DNA of 64,000 nucleotides from Butyrivibrio sp. AC2005 (GCF_000424145.1 NZ_KE384137.1:624361-688360); one strand, 5' to 3'. Counted from the first letter of the stretch, positions 17,521 to 26,843 are shown. Numbers and translations: made by a program. The notes: a model not told the origin generated them from the letters alone.

Positions 17521-17584
17521 GTGTACTATCATATCTAGTACACTTAGGATAATAATATAGGTGCTGACGTCTGTCAACACCTAT
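17521..17584 (-). promoter_or_regulatory. Promoter and operator of the GntR/ABC operon
   Basis: On the minus strand, -35 TTGACA (17572-17577), 17-bp spacer, -10 TATTAT (17549-17554). Just downstream lies a perfect 8-bp inverted repeat GTGTACTA / TAGTACAC (17521-17543, 7-bp spacer), matching the GTGTA...TACAC form reported for YtrA-type operators. A second dyad, ATAGGTG...CACCTAT (17557-17584), covers the -35 box. The operator sits where a bound repressor would block polymerase. Confidence 0.85.
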
Positions 17585-17868
17585 TTCATTGTTTTTGCAT
17601 CATTGGAATTAATTAGTCAGTCACGAATCACATTATTGTATTCTATTGTATATAGTTTGTGTATTTGTTATTGATATCACGTTTTTATTATGGTAGCATT
17701 TCGTCTGTTCAAGAGACCATATATGGTATCAGGGTGTATCATCCACTTTTTTCCACAGATTGTTTATATAATCGATGTAGGATATAATTATAGTAACCAC
17801 ACAGTTGGTTTGATTCTATTTTCCTGCTTTTATGGTCTGAAGAACAAATACCATACAAGGAGGATAAA
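17585..17868. other. Intergenic region before the Rpn gene
   Basis: 284 bp, AT-rich, with no reading frame I can support. The last 20 bases contain the AGGAGG ribosome site of the Rpn-family gene. No clear promoter was identified. Confidence 0.5.
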
Positions 17869-18750
17869 TTGAAAAAAGTAACAATTAACCAAAAGTACAA
17901 GGACTCAGTTTTCAGAATGCTATTCAATAATAAACTAGAACTGCTTTCTTTGTACAATGCCGTAAATGGCACAAACTATGAAAATGCGGATGATCTTGAG
18001 ATTAACACTTTAGATGATGGCGTGTTTCTGAAGATGAAAAACGACATCTCTTTTGTCTTCGGCTTTGAACTCAACCTTTATGAGCACCAATCAACCAAGT
18101 GTGGAAATATAGCTTTAAGGTTTTTATTCTATGTATCAGATCTGTTCTCCGGAATGATAATCAGGGATGATCTGTACAAAACCAAGGTTATCGAGATACC
18201 CGCACCAAGATTTGTTGTTTTTTATAACGGGCAGGAAATTGCAGAAGATCGGGTAATATACAAGCTTTCCGATCAATATGCCACGAAGCTCTCTGCCCCG
18301 GAACTTGAGCTTACGGTAACTCTGATCAACATCAATGAAAATCATAATCCGGAACTTATGAATGCTTGCAGGACACTTAAGGATTATTCTATTTTCGTTG
18401 GTCGTATAAGAAAGTACGCTCTGACAATGGTTCTGGAAAAGGCCGTAAAAAAAGCAATTAGTGAATGTATAGCCGAGGATATTCTTGCTGATTTTCTATC
18501 CAAGAATCGAGCGGAGGTGATTCGAATGAGCGTATTAGAATACAATGAAGAACTTCATCTAAAAAATGTATATCAGGATGGTTACGATGACTGCGCTGCT
18601 CAGAAGGACGCTGTTATCCTTGAAAAAGATGCCGCTATAGCTGCCAAAGATGCTGTTATAGCTGAAAAAGATGCTGCTTTGACTGAAATGAATGCCAGAA
18701 TATCCGAACTTGAAGCACTATTGGCAAATCTTATCAATAAAGATAATTAA
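17869..18750 (+). CDS. Rpn-family PD-(D/E)XK nuclease / transposase-like protein
   Basis: 293 residues, starting with TTG (AGGAGG six bases upstream). The N-terminal 200 residues match the Rpn/YhgA-like family: KYKDSVFRMLFNNKLELLSLYNAVNG, then DISFVFGFELNLYEHQST with the E-x-x-x-x-EHQS core, then RFLFYVSDLF. Rpn proteins are nucleases that promote recombination and behave as selfish or defence-linked genes. The C-terminus (about 240-285) is a short coiled coil built from five imperfect repeats of a seven-residue unit such as EKDAAIA, AKDAVIA, EKDAALT. The gene stands alone with its own terminator. Confidence 0.85.
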   Translation: MKKVTINQKYKDSVFRMLFNNKLELLSLYNAVNGTNYENADDLEINTLDDGVFLKMKNDISFVFGFELNLYEHQSTKCGNIALRFLFYVSDLFSGMIIRDDLYKTKVIEIPAPRFVVFYNGQEIAEDRVIYKLSDQYATKLSAPELELTVTLININENHNPELMNACRTLKDYSIFVGRIRKYALTMVLEKAVKKAISECIAEDILADFLSKNRAEVIRMSVLEYNEELHLKNVYQDGYDDCAAQKDAVILEKDAAIAAKDAVIAEKDAALTEMNARISELEALLANLINKDN

Positions 18751-18772
18751 GCACCTACCATAGGAAATAATT

Positions 18773-18809
18773 GGAGCGTCCCCTTTGATCATTGGAGACG
18801 CTCCTTTTC
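18773..18809 (+). terminator. Intrinsic terminator of the Rpn gene
   Basis: GGAGCGTC and GACGCTCC form a perfect 8-bp stem around a 16-base loop, followed by TTTTCT. It lies 22 bases after the stop codon. Confidence 0.8.
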
Positions 18810-18827
18810 TATAATGAGAATCCGTTA

Positions 18828-21800
18828 TCAGTTTACAGTTACTGCCACTTTCTTGGCACAACCATTTTTAGCATATACATAAATAGTACATGTTCCTGAA
18901 TTAACACCTGTCACTTTGCCTTTCTTATCAACCGTTGCCACATTAGTATTAGTTGTTTTGTATCGAAACTTAGGTGCATGATTGTCAGAAAGTTCTTTCC
19001 CTTTGCCCTTCTCCATCTTTACAGATGCCTTAATCTTGGATGTTTGTTCCTTATCAATTGTTATACTCTTTGTCTTCAGCTTTATGTCTTTTGGATTTTT
19101 ATACTCTTTACTGTCCTTTCCTGCAAAGTGGGCATTTACAGATTTTCCTATGATATTCCCGTTGCCGTCATAGGCTGCCTCATACAGCTTAAAGTTCTTG
19201 GTAAAGTCTATCTTCTTATCCTTTATCTTCTTGATCGTTACAGAATTGGAAGTCGTTGACTTAGTTGGCTTTTTAGGATATTTCTTTCCACAGTAGGTAA
19301 CATAAGCCTCATACTTAGCTACACCTTCCGTCTTATCCCAGGATATCTTTATCTTGTCGTTTTTCTGAGTTATCTTAAGGCCTGAATAGAAGCCGACCTT
19401 CTCTGCCGGTTCGTCAACATATGCAAGAGCATATGTTGAAAAATCACTAATAACTAACGGGATATTTATTGCTGTTGTTCTTGCAATTATATTTGAAGCA
19501 TTATTATGTACCTGGATAACCAAGAATGTTCTGATCATTCCGGCAGGTGCACGTTTATCCTCAGGAACCTCCAATTCTACTCCTATTTTATGCTCTCCCG
19601 TGCTTTCTATCTGTCTTGAATAATTCTGTCCTATGGAGAGCCAGAGCGAAAGGTCAAGAAACATTGCTACATTTGCATTATTACTTACCTTTTTGATTTC
19701 TTCCTCAGTAAGATTTTTATCCTGCTGAGGTACTGAAGCATCAATATTTTTCATAATTAGTTTCAGTATTGAGTTCTGTCCAGAATTTACCATAGCCTTT
19801 TCCTGAGGCGTCATAATATTATTAGTGAGATTATTATCAAGACCCGAGACACTGGCCTTAGGCGTATTATCCTCCTGGATTACCTCTTCATTGGTAGTGC
19901 CCTGAGTACCACTTTTATCCTGGGTATACGTGTAAGTAAATGTCTTGTCTGTAGTTATAACCATGGAAGTAGTAGGTACGACATCCCAGTTTCCGGCCTT
20001 GTAATTATCATTTGGTTTTGATCCAACTGCCGGTATCTGATTCTCAGTTAGTTTTAATGTATCTCCTTCATAACCTGAAAGCACTACGTTTTTGTCTTCT
20101 GTCGTTCCATCATTCCATGCACCGTTTACTACCTTGAAGGTAACTGTGTAGGATACCGAAACTTTCTCTCCAATCACAACAACTATACATGTAGCTGTAC
20201 TATCATTGTGATTTGCATCTCCCTTTGCTTTATACCATACGTAATAGGTTCCGGCGTCGGTTTTTGTCGGGATGGATGTGGTATAAGGTTGTGTGGCTCC
20301 GTTTGCATCGCCGAGGGCGTACTGCATTTCGCCGCCAGTGGCCGTTCCTGCTGTCACAAGCGCCTGTGCGGAACCGGTGTAGGTCAGCGTCTTGGCCGTC
20401 GGGACTTTGGTAACGGTTGCTGGTTGTTTCTCGCTGATCGTCAGCGTGCCGTTTGCATAGGTGATGGTGTAGTTGTCACTCGCGGTTGCGCCGGAGGCAA
20501 CGATGTCATAGGTACCTGCCACATTATTGTCCGGGGTGGCTGCACTGCCATTCTTCTGATAGGCCAGCGTCGGAGCAGTCGTCAATGTATCTGTGCCTAC
20601 AAGTCCGGTAACGGTATAGAAATCTGCGCCGGAGAGCGTAGGAACCGTACCACCTACATAGATGCTCTGATCCTTCGCGGTGATCGTAAGCGTCTTTGTA
20701 TTGACCGTAATTGTAGCAGTAGTTTCTGTATCAATTGTTGTGTCAGACTCATATTTTGCCGTAACCGTAGCGGAGCCTGCCTTCAAAATCTTAACAGTCG
20801 CAGTTGCCCCGTTAGGTGTGATCTGGAACACCGTCTCATCGCTGGTACTCCAAGTCCAGTTGCCTGTTCCAGTTCCTTCGTCTGTCACGCTACCTATAAG
20901 TGTGAAATCCGCATCGCCGTAGGTCTTAGAAGCGGGAACACCTGTGATGTCCACCCCTGCGTCAGACTTTGCCGTGAGCGTTATTTTGACATTAACCGTG
21001 GAATCGGCATAGTTGGTAGAACCGATGGTCACAGGCAGGGTGACGGTATCTCCCGCCGCGCCGCCAGAGAGCGTGGCTGTTACAGCGCCGCTTGTTGCAT
21101 TCACAACGAAGTTTGAAACCGTAACGCTGCCGGTCTTGCTCGCGGACCCCGCCGAATAAGTCAGCGTTCCAGCGTCATCGGACATTTTGCCCGCCACGGA
21201 CTCAGAAACGGAGGTCGCTGTATACAGCAGTGTGTCCGTCATGTCCGCGATGGTCTGTGCCTCCGCCTTGTAGATATTAACTGTGGCAGTCGTGGTATTC
21301 GACGCAAGGCTGTAATTTGCGTTTTTGAGCGTCACGGTGACATTGACGGTCTTGCCGTCGCCCGCATTCGCATCGGACATTGCGCCGGTAACGGTGTAAT
21401 CTTTATCTTCGCCCACCGTAAGTGCCACGGCTTGTTGACTGCTGTCCTTGAACGTAACGGCGCTGATTGTGACCGCTGTGCTGTCCTTATCGTAAGTGCG
21501 GTTCGTCGCCGTCGCGCCAGTAATAGTCAGAGCTATGGGGGTGATCGTGAAATCCGCCGTTGCGGTCTTGTTCGTGTCCACTGTGATGCTGGCGGTATAA
21601 GTACCTGCATTAGTCGGCGCGGTTGTGCTCTCTGTGTAGTTCGTGCTGCCGCGTCCTTCATATTCAATCGTTGGCATGGTCAGTCCAGCATTCATCCATG
21701 CAATGGAATCGGAAAAGCTAGCTCCTTCATAAGCGCTGCCAGAATAGCTCGCATCAGCGGCACTCAGAGTCAGTGTTGCGGGAGAGTTATGCAGCTCACA

Positions 21801-23366
21801 ACTAGTATCATCGCAAATCGCCGTAATGGTTGCTCCACTGGCAGAGTAAGCAAAGTTATGAGTGTGAACTGGAGTAAATCTGACTGCTTTAAACTTTGAA
21901 TCAATGTTTTTATAATATGTGGAAGAAGTACCTACATCAACAGCAGATCCTGTCATATTAACATTTTCCCACCCCTCACTCATTGCACCAGTTCTGACCA
22001 TTGCATTAATTGCGGCGGTTGTACCTGTAACCATTACTCTTGATGAATTATCTATTTCAATATTTCCAAGATTTTTGCAGAGTATTCCATATCCGATTCC
22101 ATGTGCTGTTACATCCGCACTAACTATACTTATATCATTAGTCGCATATATTCCATAACAATATTGTGCAGCAGTGCTAGTTCCAACATTTGCATTAACC
22201 TCTATTGTACAGTTTTCTATACTAATGTTTTTTCCGGTAGCAGCATTCATTACTCCGCAACTTGTGTAAGCTCCACTAACCTCGGCATTATTTATTGTCA
22301 GCTTATCAGACTTGGAAGAACCTTCTATCGAAATATCACCCCCGGAATAGTTATAAATTCCCCTCTTAGTAGTATCACTTGATAAGTTGCTAATTGTGAT
22401 TATATTGGTGCCATTTAAATGAATCAGCGTATCTTGATCTGCACCTATATAAATCCCATTATATCCATTTTGTTGATTACTTCCTTTTCCACTATACTGA
22501 TAATTTGTCAGTGTTAAGACTTTCGTTTCAGGATTATAACTTGCTGTTCCTGTTTTCGTTCCGTCTGTTGCCGGAATATCATTCTTATTTGCACTCGTCA
22601 CCTGTGTACCGCCGACGTAGAGGGGGTACTGTGTTGGCACAGAGAACGTGTTGCTCCCAGAATCAAACGTCACCTTTGACAGATTCAGTTTTAAAGCGGG
22701 ACGCACTCCGAAAGCATATTCCTCCGCCCCGGCATCGTAACGGACACCGCCATCGCCGCCCACATACGCCGCAAGGAGGTCATTGCCGCCGGGCGAGCGG
22801 AGCCACCATTGCTTATCGCTGCAGTTTCCTCCTGTAAATTCTGCCTTACGAACATTCACAGGAAGAGATCCCGCTTCCTCCGTACTTAATAGATACAGTT
22901 TTACTCCATTTACAGTCTCAAATACCTCATTACTATTATATTTATTGATTGTCAAATTGACTGTCTCAATGGCATCCGCCACACCTGCGAAGGCACCACC
23001 TGTCCCTGTCATGCTATCAAGATAAGCCTTCACTTGAGAAGTGCTGTATATGTTGCTGAAACTCTCATGAAATGTTTTTGTGCCAAAGCTTGTATCTGCA
23101 GAAAGCAGCGTAACTGTTCTACTCGTGGCACTTGAGGAATTATCCTCAATTATATACCATTGTCTTCCATTGAAAGTAACCTGTAATGCCGTAAGGTCAT
23201 CACCGTTCTTGGTCTTGTTCGTCTCTGTAGTCACATCATAGTCGGCGTACGCCTTCTCAACCGTCGCCAGCGCCGTCACCCCCATCCCCGGCATCAGACC
23301 GACGACCATCGCCAGCGTAAGCAAAAAGCTCAGCAGCTTTCTTCCTAATTTTCTTTTTTTCTTCAT
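18828..23366 (-). CDS. Large secreted mosaic protein (DUF6273, MBG/YDG, Big_2)
   Basis: 1512 residues with a signal peptide (LGRKLLSFLLTLAMVVGLMP ... VTALA, about 1-35). Regions in order: DUF6273-like domain about 45-245 (WWLRSPGGNDLL, GVRPALKLNL); a beta-helix-like stretch about 260-490; MBG/YDG-type repeats about 500-1050 (LTITGATATNRTYDKDST and later related units); an InlB/Cna-like beta module about 1055-1125 (YTVTFKVVNGAWNDGT); a middle domain; an Fn3-like segment; and a C-terminal Big_2 domain (VATVDKKGKVTGV ... YAKNGCAKKVAVTV). There is no LPxTG motif or membrane anchor, so it is released or bound non-covalently. Base composition changes sharply within the gene: about 20.2-21.9 kb and 22.6-23.4 kb are clearly GC-richer than the rest, suggesting assembly from foreign modules. 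Confidence 0.85.
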   Translation of the reverse strand: MKKKRKLGRKLLSFLLTLAMVVGLMPGMGVTALATVEKAYADYDVTTETNKTKNGDDLTALQVTFNGRQWYIIEDNSSSATSRTVTLLSADTSFGTKTFHESFSNIYSTSQVKAYLDSMTGTGGAFAGVADAIETVNLTINKYNSNEVFETVNGVKLYLLSTEEAGSLPVNVRKAEFTGGNCSDKQWWLRSPGGNDLLAAYVGGDGGVRYDAGAEEYAFGVRPALKLNLSKVTFDSGSNTFSVPTQYPLYVGGTQVTSANKNDIPATDGTKTGTASYNPETKVLTLTNYQYSGKGSNQQNGYNGIYIGADQDTLIHLNGTNIITISNLSSDTTKRGIYNYSGGDISIEGSSKSDKLTINNAEVSGAYTSCGVMNAATGKNISIENCTIEVNANVGTSTAAQYCYGIYATNDISIVSADVTAHGIGYGILCKNLGNIEIDNSSRVMVTGTTAAINAMVRTGAMSEGWENVNMTGSAVDVGTSSTYYKNIDSKFKAVRFTPVHTHNFAYSASGATITAICDDTSCELHNSPATLTLSAADASYSGSAYEGASFSDSIAWMNAGLTMPTIEYEGRGSTNYTESTTAPTNAGTYTASITVDTNKTATADFTITPIALTITGATATNRTYDKDSTAVTISAVTFKDSSQQAVALTVGEDKDYTVTGAMSDANAGDGKTVNVTVTLKNANYSLASNTTTATVNIYKAEAQTIADMTDTLLYTATSVSESVAGKMSDDAGTLTYSAGSASKTGSVTVSNFVVNATSGAVTATLSGGAAGDTVTLPVTIGSTNYADSTVNVKITLTAKSDAGVDITGVPASKTYGDADFTLIGSVTDEGTGTGNWTWSTSDETVFQITPNGATATVKILKAGSATVTAKYESDTTIDTETTATITVNTKTLTITAKDQSIYVGGTVPTLSGADFYTVTGLVGTDTLTTAPTLAYQKNGSAATPDNNVAGTYDIVASGATASDNYTITYANGTLTISEKQPATVTKVPTAKTLTYTGSAQALVTAGTATGGEMQYALGDANGATQPYTTSIPTKTDAGTYYVWYKAKGDANHNDSTATCIVVVIGEKVSVSYTVTFKVVNGAWNDGTTEDKNVVLSGYEGDTLKLTENQIPAVGSKPNDNYKAGNWDVVPTTSMVITTDKTFTYTYTQDKSGTQGTTNEEVIQEDNTPKASVSGLDNNLTNNIMTPQEKAMVNSGQNSILKLIMKNIDASVPQQDKNLTEEEIKKVSNNANVAMFLDLSLWLSIGQNYSRQIESTGEHKIGVELEVPEDKRAPAGMIRTFLVIQVHNNASNIIARTTAINIPLVISDFSTYALAYVDEPAEKVGFYSGLKITQKNDKIKISWDKTEGVAKYEAYVTYCGKKYPKKPTKSTTSNSVTIKKIKDKKIDFTKNFKLYEAAYDGNGNIIGKSVNAHFAGKDSKEYKNPKDIKLKTKSITIDKEQTSKIKASVKMEKGKGKELSDNHAPKFRYKTTNTNVATVDKKGKVTGVNSGTCTIYVYAKNGCAKKVAVTVN

Positions 23367-23397
23367 TCAAAATTCCTCCTTGAAATTATTTTTATAT

Positions 23398-23448
23398 AAA
23401 AAGACCGCCGAACCTGACAGGGTATACTTACCCCGTCAAATCCGACGG
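23398..23448 (-). terminator. Strong terminator inside the leader of the mosaic gene
   Basis: The leader RNA can form a 20-bp stem (allowing G-U pairs) between CCGTCGGATTTGACGGGGTA and TACCCTGTCAGGTTCGGCGG with a 4-base loop, followed by UCUUUUU. It ends about 30 bases before the start codon of the mosaic gene, so transcription must read through it for expression. This points to conditional termination by a riboswitch, a protein or translation, but I recognise no known aptamer upstream. Confidence 0.75.
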
Positions 23449-23539
23449 TTATCCATCACAAATGTAGTATTCAGTTTCAAGTGCCTCGCTGCCACAAGAC
23501 GCAAAAAGAGCGCAGTTAGCCTGTGTTGTGCTGTTAACA

Positions 23540-23567
23540 AGCTATGTTTATTACACATAGCTGTCAA
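23540..23567 (-). promoter_or_regulatory. -35 box with perfect dyad before the mosaic gene
   Basis: On the minus strand TTGACA (23562-23567) is immediately followed by an 8-bp perfect inverted repeat AGCTATGT / ACATAGCT with 7 bases between. This occupies the -35/-10 spacer, the position used by MerR-type activators. No good -10 is visible; TAGCTT at 17-bp spacing is the best candidate. Confidence 0.5.
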
Positions 23568-23736
23568 GTGCTTTTTAATATTCAAAATCATCCCCCTCAT
23601 ACCAACAAATTAATTGTCTCATATACAATTTTATATAATTAATTCTAAAAATAGTATTAATTTTGCGTAAATATTTATCAAACAATCTTTTAGATTGCAA
23701 TTAAAGTAAAAAATAATTAGAACCTCTTTCATTATA

Positions 23737-23774
23737 AAAATCCCTCATACCACGCAAGTGATATGAGGGATTTT
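23737..23774 (-). terminator. Intrinsic terminator after GH115
   Basis: AAAATCCCTCATA / TATGAGGGATTTT is a perfect 13-bp inverted repeat with a 12-base loop, ten bases past the GH115 stop. Its symmetric A/T flanks could end transcription from either side. Confidence 0.85.
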
Positions 23775-23783
23775 AGCTACTTA

Positions 23784-26753
23784 TTACATTGGTCCAAGGA
23801 AGCTCTCAGGCAATTCCTCGCCTGTCCTGTAGAGGACAAACTTATCAAAAACTACTCCGGCATCACCGGCATAAATTGTGATTGCATTAACTCCTTTATT
23901 TAGGGTTACCTGCGTACTTGCTACATGCTCATGTAAAAGCACATCTTCGCACCACTGTCTGCAGGGGAAGTCTGTAAAATATCCTTCTGCTACCCCGGTT
24001 TCGATATTGATTTTTCCATCATTTACAGCATAACCAAACTTCAGTATTCCACCCTTAACTATGGGATTGGTCATGGTCAGATGAAAATCAAGAACATATT
24101 CCCCGTCATTTTCAGCAAACACATTATACTTCACGCATGGAACATTTCCGCTCTGTATATCTTTCTCACTAAAATTTGAGATTGAAGGAAGTACCTTTAT
24201 GGCAGGCTTCCCGGTTTTTCCGAGGTAGTCTATTTTCTCAAAGCCTGCTACCGACACATTCTTTTTCTCATTATATTTCTCGGCATTTACAAGTATTATT
24301 CCGTTATTTTCCATGCAGAGATTTTCACTGCTGTAGCCGTCCGGATATACTTTCTTGTCTGCTTTGAAGATAATATCAACTTCAGTGAATGTGCCGTTAT
24401 CAAAGCTGATCTTTACCTTCCCTGTTGCCTCGGTCTTTCCCGTGATCAGTTCCCTATTTACTCCAAATGAAACTGTTGATCTTCCTGTCTTTTCTGTTAT
24501 TACATTAGCCTCATATGGTACAGGAACCTCTACTCTTCCCTTAGGTTCTTTGCATATAATCCAATCAGTGTCGTTTACAATTTCATATGAGTAACTCACA
24601 TCTCCTCTGCTGTCGAGGTCAAGAAGCACCTCTTTCGTCTCCGGTCTTGTGAAACCGTAGCTTACAGGAGATGGAGGGCATTGCCAGTGTGCACCGTAGT
24701 TAACTGTTTTCTCGCCTCTGAAGGATACTGCAACCTTCGGTCCGTGAATCGGAGTCACAACCGACACCGTAGGATAAGTCCAGTCATACGCATCCCAGGA
24801 CCTGAAATTAGTGTGATCAGAGCTCATCATGTGATTCCATTTGCCATCGTTAAACTTATGGAATTCTTCTACATAACGAATGTCTTCAGCTATCCTTTTT
24901 CTTACAGACTCCGCATATTTATTGGCATAAACACAGCCTCGCAGCGCAAGCTCTCTGTTCATTCCTGCCTCTACGTTCATAAGTACATTGTTAAGGCTGG
25001 CTGCTGCCTGATAATAAATCATACTCCTGTAAGCTGTGAGTGCCTCAGCTTCAAGTTCCTCATTCAGTCTGTCCGCAGTATCAAGTATATCCCCGGCATC
25101 CTGCAATACTCTGTCGCCCTCCATGAAATTCACAGGATTATATACATCAGCACTCATAGTCTCGGGAGTTCTCTGAGCATTAAATCTGGTATATCCCTCG
25201 ATTACCTTTGCTATGTCTTTTTTCTGCTCGTCTGTCACCCCTGGGAACTGTCTGTCTATCCAGCCATGAACATACTCTTCTATCCTGTTTACAGACTTCT
25301 CACCGTACTTTTCATAGTCATATGCAAGATCCATGAAAAATGAAAGCGGATATTCATTGAGTTTCAGATCCCCAACATTTACAATCCACATCTGCCTTAC
25401 ACCTGATTCGTAAGCAAGACTCATCTGCTCCCAGGTCTTGGTAAGTCTCGTGCAGTTAACCCATTCATAACTTATGGGTGCACCGTGATAATCGAAGTGA
25501 TAATACATGCCAAAGCCGCCGGGATGATTTCTCGTATCATCTGTAGGAAGTGCTCTTACATGACCATGATTATCATCGCTTAATAAAAAGATCACATCCT
25601 TAAGATCATCCCAATCCTTAAGTCCTTCAGCTGTTTCATCACCAAAATAATAGTCCTCAACCTCTTTGTAGATTGCCAGCATTCTGGGAACCTTCTGAAG
25701 TTCCTCGTTAACATTCTTTTTTATAAGCTCGTTCTGAACTCTTATTGCCTTCTTTATGACCTCAATATTGTCCTTTAAGGTAGCATCCTCGGGCATAAGC
25801 TTGGAATCAGCCTCTCCGCGCATGCCTATGGTTATTACATTTTCAAAATCCTTATTTCTCTTTACGCCATCCTCCCAGAACTTTGTTATGCCTTCCGCAT
25901 TGGATAAAAAGCTCCAGGTATTGTCAGTACTATACTTCCTATACTGCTGCTGCCACTCATTACCGGCTCTGCACATGGGTTCATGATGGGACAAGCCCAT
26001 TACCACGCCAAGCTTATCCGCAAGCTCTGCACTTTGAAGCCCCGGACCATCCTCTGAAAAATTAGAATTCCACATGGCAGGCCACATGTAATTGCCTTTA
26101 AGTCTTAGTAAAAGCTCAAATATCTTTCTGTAGCACCTGGCATTAACATCTCCGAATTTCTCTGTAGCCCAGTTTCCAAAGGCCGGCCACTCATCATTTA
26201 TGAAAAAGCCACGATATCTTACAGAGGGTTCCTTTGAAATGATTTCTTTATCATTTTTTATAATAATCTCATTCTTTTTAAGCGGAGCTACGTCTCCAAA
26301 GTATATAAGCGGGGATACTCCGCACATCTCAGATAATCTAAACATACCGTAGATAGTTCCGCGCTTGTCACTGCCTGCAATAACAAGTACTTCTTTTAGT
26401 GATTCATTCTCTGAGAATGGTGTTTCAACGCAGGTTATCTTATATACCTCTCGCTTTCCATTGATATCATCGAGATTTATTTTTCCTTCTTTGCATAATC
26501 TGTCCAGCATCGGGCTGCTGCCTATTGTAGCCATTAGGACGGCACCGCTGCCTAAGGACCTGCCTCCCCCATCATCTGCAGGCTCTGATTCCAATATTTT
26601 TTTCGCATCTTCAAAAATCTCCGGCTTTACTCCCGTGACAGCCTCTATGTCCTCAGCCACAGTTTCGCCAATCATTTTTATACCTTCAAAGCTTTCACTC
26701 TCTATAATGAATGGTGCACATATATTATCCTTAAACAAATTAAAATCATGCAT
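23784..26753 (-). CDS. GH115 xylan alpha-1,2-glucuronidase
   Basis: 989 residues, the usual size of glycoside hydrolase family 115, which removes (4-O-methyl)-glucuronic acid from xylan. Family stretches are clear: EPSVRYRGFFINDEWPAFGN, NARCYRKIFELLLRLKGNYM, MWNSNFSEDGPG, GVVMGLSHHEPMCRAGNEW, LLSDDNHGHVRALPT and YYHFDYHGAPISYEW. A C-terminal beta-sandwich domain (about 790-985) follows. No signal peptide is visible, so it probably acts inside the cell on imported aldouronic oligosaccharides. The ribosome site is buried in a hairpin. No xylanase or sugar transporter lies beside it; the upstream neighbour is an ABC exporter 90 bp away. Confidence 0.93.
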   Translation of the reverse strand: MHDFNLFKDNICAPFIIESESFEGIKMIGETVAEDIEAVTGVKPEIFEDAKKILESEPADDGGGRSLGSGAVLMATIGSSPMLDRLCKEGKINLDDINGKREVYKITCVETPFSENESLKEVLVIAGSDKRGTIYGMFRLSEMCGVSPLIYFGDVAPLKKNEIIIKNDKEIISKEPSVRYRGFFINDEWPAFGNWATEKFGDVNARCYRKIFELLLRLKGNYMWPAMWNSNFSEDGPGLQSAELADKLGVVMGLSHHEPMCRAGNEWQQQYRKYSTDNTWSFLSNAEGITKFWEDGVKRNKDFENVITIGMRGEADSKLMPEDATLKDNIEVIKKAIRVQNELIKKNVNEELQKVPRMLAIYKEVEDYYFGDETAEGLKDWDDLKDVIFLLSDDNHGHVRALPTDDTRNHPGGFGMYYHFDYHGAPISYEWVNCTRLTKTWEQMSLAYESGVRQMWIVNVGDLKLNEYPLSFFMDLAYDYEKYGEKSVNRIEEYVHGWIDRQFPGVTDEQKKDIAKVIEGYTRFNAQRTPETMSADVYNPVNFMEGDRVLQDAGDILDTADRLNEELEAEALTAYRSMIYYQAAASLNNVLMNVEAGMNRELALRGCVYANKYAESVRKRIAEDIRYVEEFHKFNDGKWNHMMSSDHTNFRSWDAYDWTYPTVSVVTPIHGPKVAVSFRGEKTVNYGAHWQCPPSPVSYGFTRPETKEVLLDLDSRGDVSYSYEIVNDTDWIICKEPKGRVEVPVPYEANVITEKTGRSTVSFGVNRELITGKTEATGKVKISFDNGTFTEVDIIFKADKKVYPDGYSSENLCMENNGIILVNAEKYNEKKNVSVAGFEKIDYLGKTGKPAIKVLPSISNFSEKDIQSGNVPCVKYNVFAENDGEYVLDFHLTMTNPIVKGGILKFGYAVNDGKINIETGVAEGYFTDFPCRQWCEDVLLHEHVASTQVTLNKGVNAITIYAGDAGVVFDKFVLYRTGEELPESFLGPM

Positions 26754-26761
26754 AAAAATTA

Positions 26762-26802
26762 CCTCCGTACTTTCAAAGTATTACACATAGAAAGTACGAA
26801 GG
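26762..26802 (-). promoter_or_regulatory. Hairpin sequestering the GH115 ribosome site
   Basis: In the minus-strand RNA, CCTTCGTACTTTC pairs with GAAAGTACGGAGG over 13 consecutive base pairs (one G-U) with a 15-base loop. The 3' arm is the GGAGG ribosome site, nine bases before ATG. Translation would be low until the stem opens, as in an RNA thermometer or a translational switch. The trigger is unknown. Confidence 0.65.
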
Positions 26803-26843
26803 CTTGCAATTTGTTGCTATTATTCTATTTGCTTTTTGCTGTT

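Noticed and set aside
17869-18750. Active transposon around the Rpn-family gene
   Set aside because: No terminal inverted repeats or target duplications found; Rpn proteins often occur as single genes.
20208-21116. 302-codon plus-strand frame rich in Cys/Arg/Gly opposite the mosaic protein
   Set aside because: Lies wholly inside a coherent MBG/YDG repeat region; composition is an antisense artefact of the GC-rich segment.
23540-23562. Terminator reading of the AGCTATGT/ACATAGCT dyad
   Set aside because: No U-tract on either strand and it directly follows a TTGACA box, so an operator is more plausible.
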